The notes below the pieces were generated by a model. It was given only the letters and a program-made list of their open reading frames with translations. It did no database searches and was not told the DNA's origin. Shown here piece by piece: positions 5,890-5,910 of a stretch of 5,910 nucleotides of DNA (position 1 is its first letter; the number at the start of each line of letters is the position of its first letter). This DNA is from Nitrospina sp. (GTDB taxonomy: Bacteria > Nitrospinota > Nitrospinia > Nitrospinales > VA-1), in NCBI GenBank assembly GCA_003545625.1, contig DODH01000038.1, positions 1-5,910 on the forward strand, written 5' to 3'. A program made the translations under genes and the position numbers.

Positions 5890-5910
5890 TCAAGCTTCAC
5901 GCTTTTTACG
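5890..5910 (-). CDS. rpsP: Possible last codons of ribosomal protein S16 (partial)
   Basis: At the right edge, one minus-strand frame reads Arg-Lys-Lys-Arg-Glu-Ala followed by TGA at 5892-5890, 56 nt before the khpA start. A basic, Ala/Lys/Glu-rich end is common in S16, and rpsP normally precedes khpA. The call rests on gene order and six codons only. Confidence 0.4.
   Translation of the reverse strand, partial: RKKREA

Noticed and set aside
5834..5893. Longer khpA starting at a TTG at 5893
   Set aside because: It would add 20 unconserved residues and ignore the GGAGG placed 5 nt before GTG 5833; it would also overlap the likely rpsP end.

Overview
The window looks like a chromosomal housekeeping segment from a Gram-negative (diderm) bacterium of medium GC content. 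The outer-membrane-type lipoprotein signal on the M48 protease supports a diderm. The order rpsP(end)-khpA-rimM-trmD-SPOUT methyltransferase-rplS, with a TM1570-like SPOUT gene between trmD and rplS, fits deltaproteobacterial, Nitrospinota or similar deep-branching lineages. The lineage is an inference; no rRNA or marker comparison could be run.

Layout. (1) Positions 1-1850, minus strand: a sulfur-assimilation pair, serine O-acetyltransferase (cysE) followed by a NifS/IscS-type cysteine desulfurase that runs off the left edge. CysE commits serine to cysteine synthesis and the desulfurase releases sulfur from cysteine for Fe-S clusters and tRNA thiolation. A TATAAT box inside a perfect 10-bp inverted repeat lies just upstream of cysE. 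(2) Positions 1851-2163: divergent intergenic region holding the cysE promoter, a copy of a conserved repeat and a near-consensus sigma70 promoter for the next gene. (3) Positions 2164-3045, plus strand: an M48 metalloprotease lipoprotein, apparently transcribed from its own ATG (leaderless). (4) Positions 3046-3197: convergent intergenic region with hairpins and an inverted second copy of the repeat. (5) Positions 3198-5910, minus strand: the ribosome and tRNA maturation operon, read right to left: the probable last codons of rpsP, khpA, rimM, trmD, a PF09936-type SPOUT methyltransferase and rplS. The genes from khpA to the SPOUT gene are packed at +1 nt, -20 nt and +12 nt. rplS alone has a long leader (183 nt) containing a two-tier stem-loop.

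The most unusual features are non-coding. A repeat of about 50-63 bp occurs in inverted orientation on both sides of the protease gene. Each copy has a small hairpin and a 22-nt block differing at one base. The other candidates are the structured rplS leader, the leaderless protease promoter and the cysE palindrome. I see no CRISPR array, tRNA, rRNA, transposase or defence gene. The protein-coding content is ordinary.
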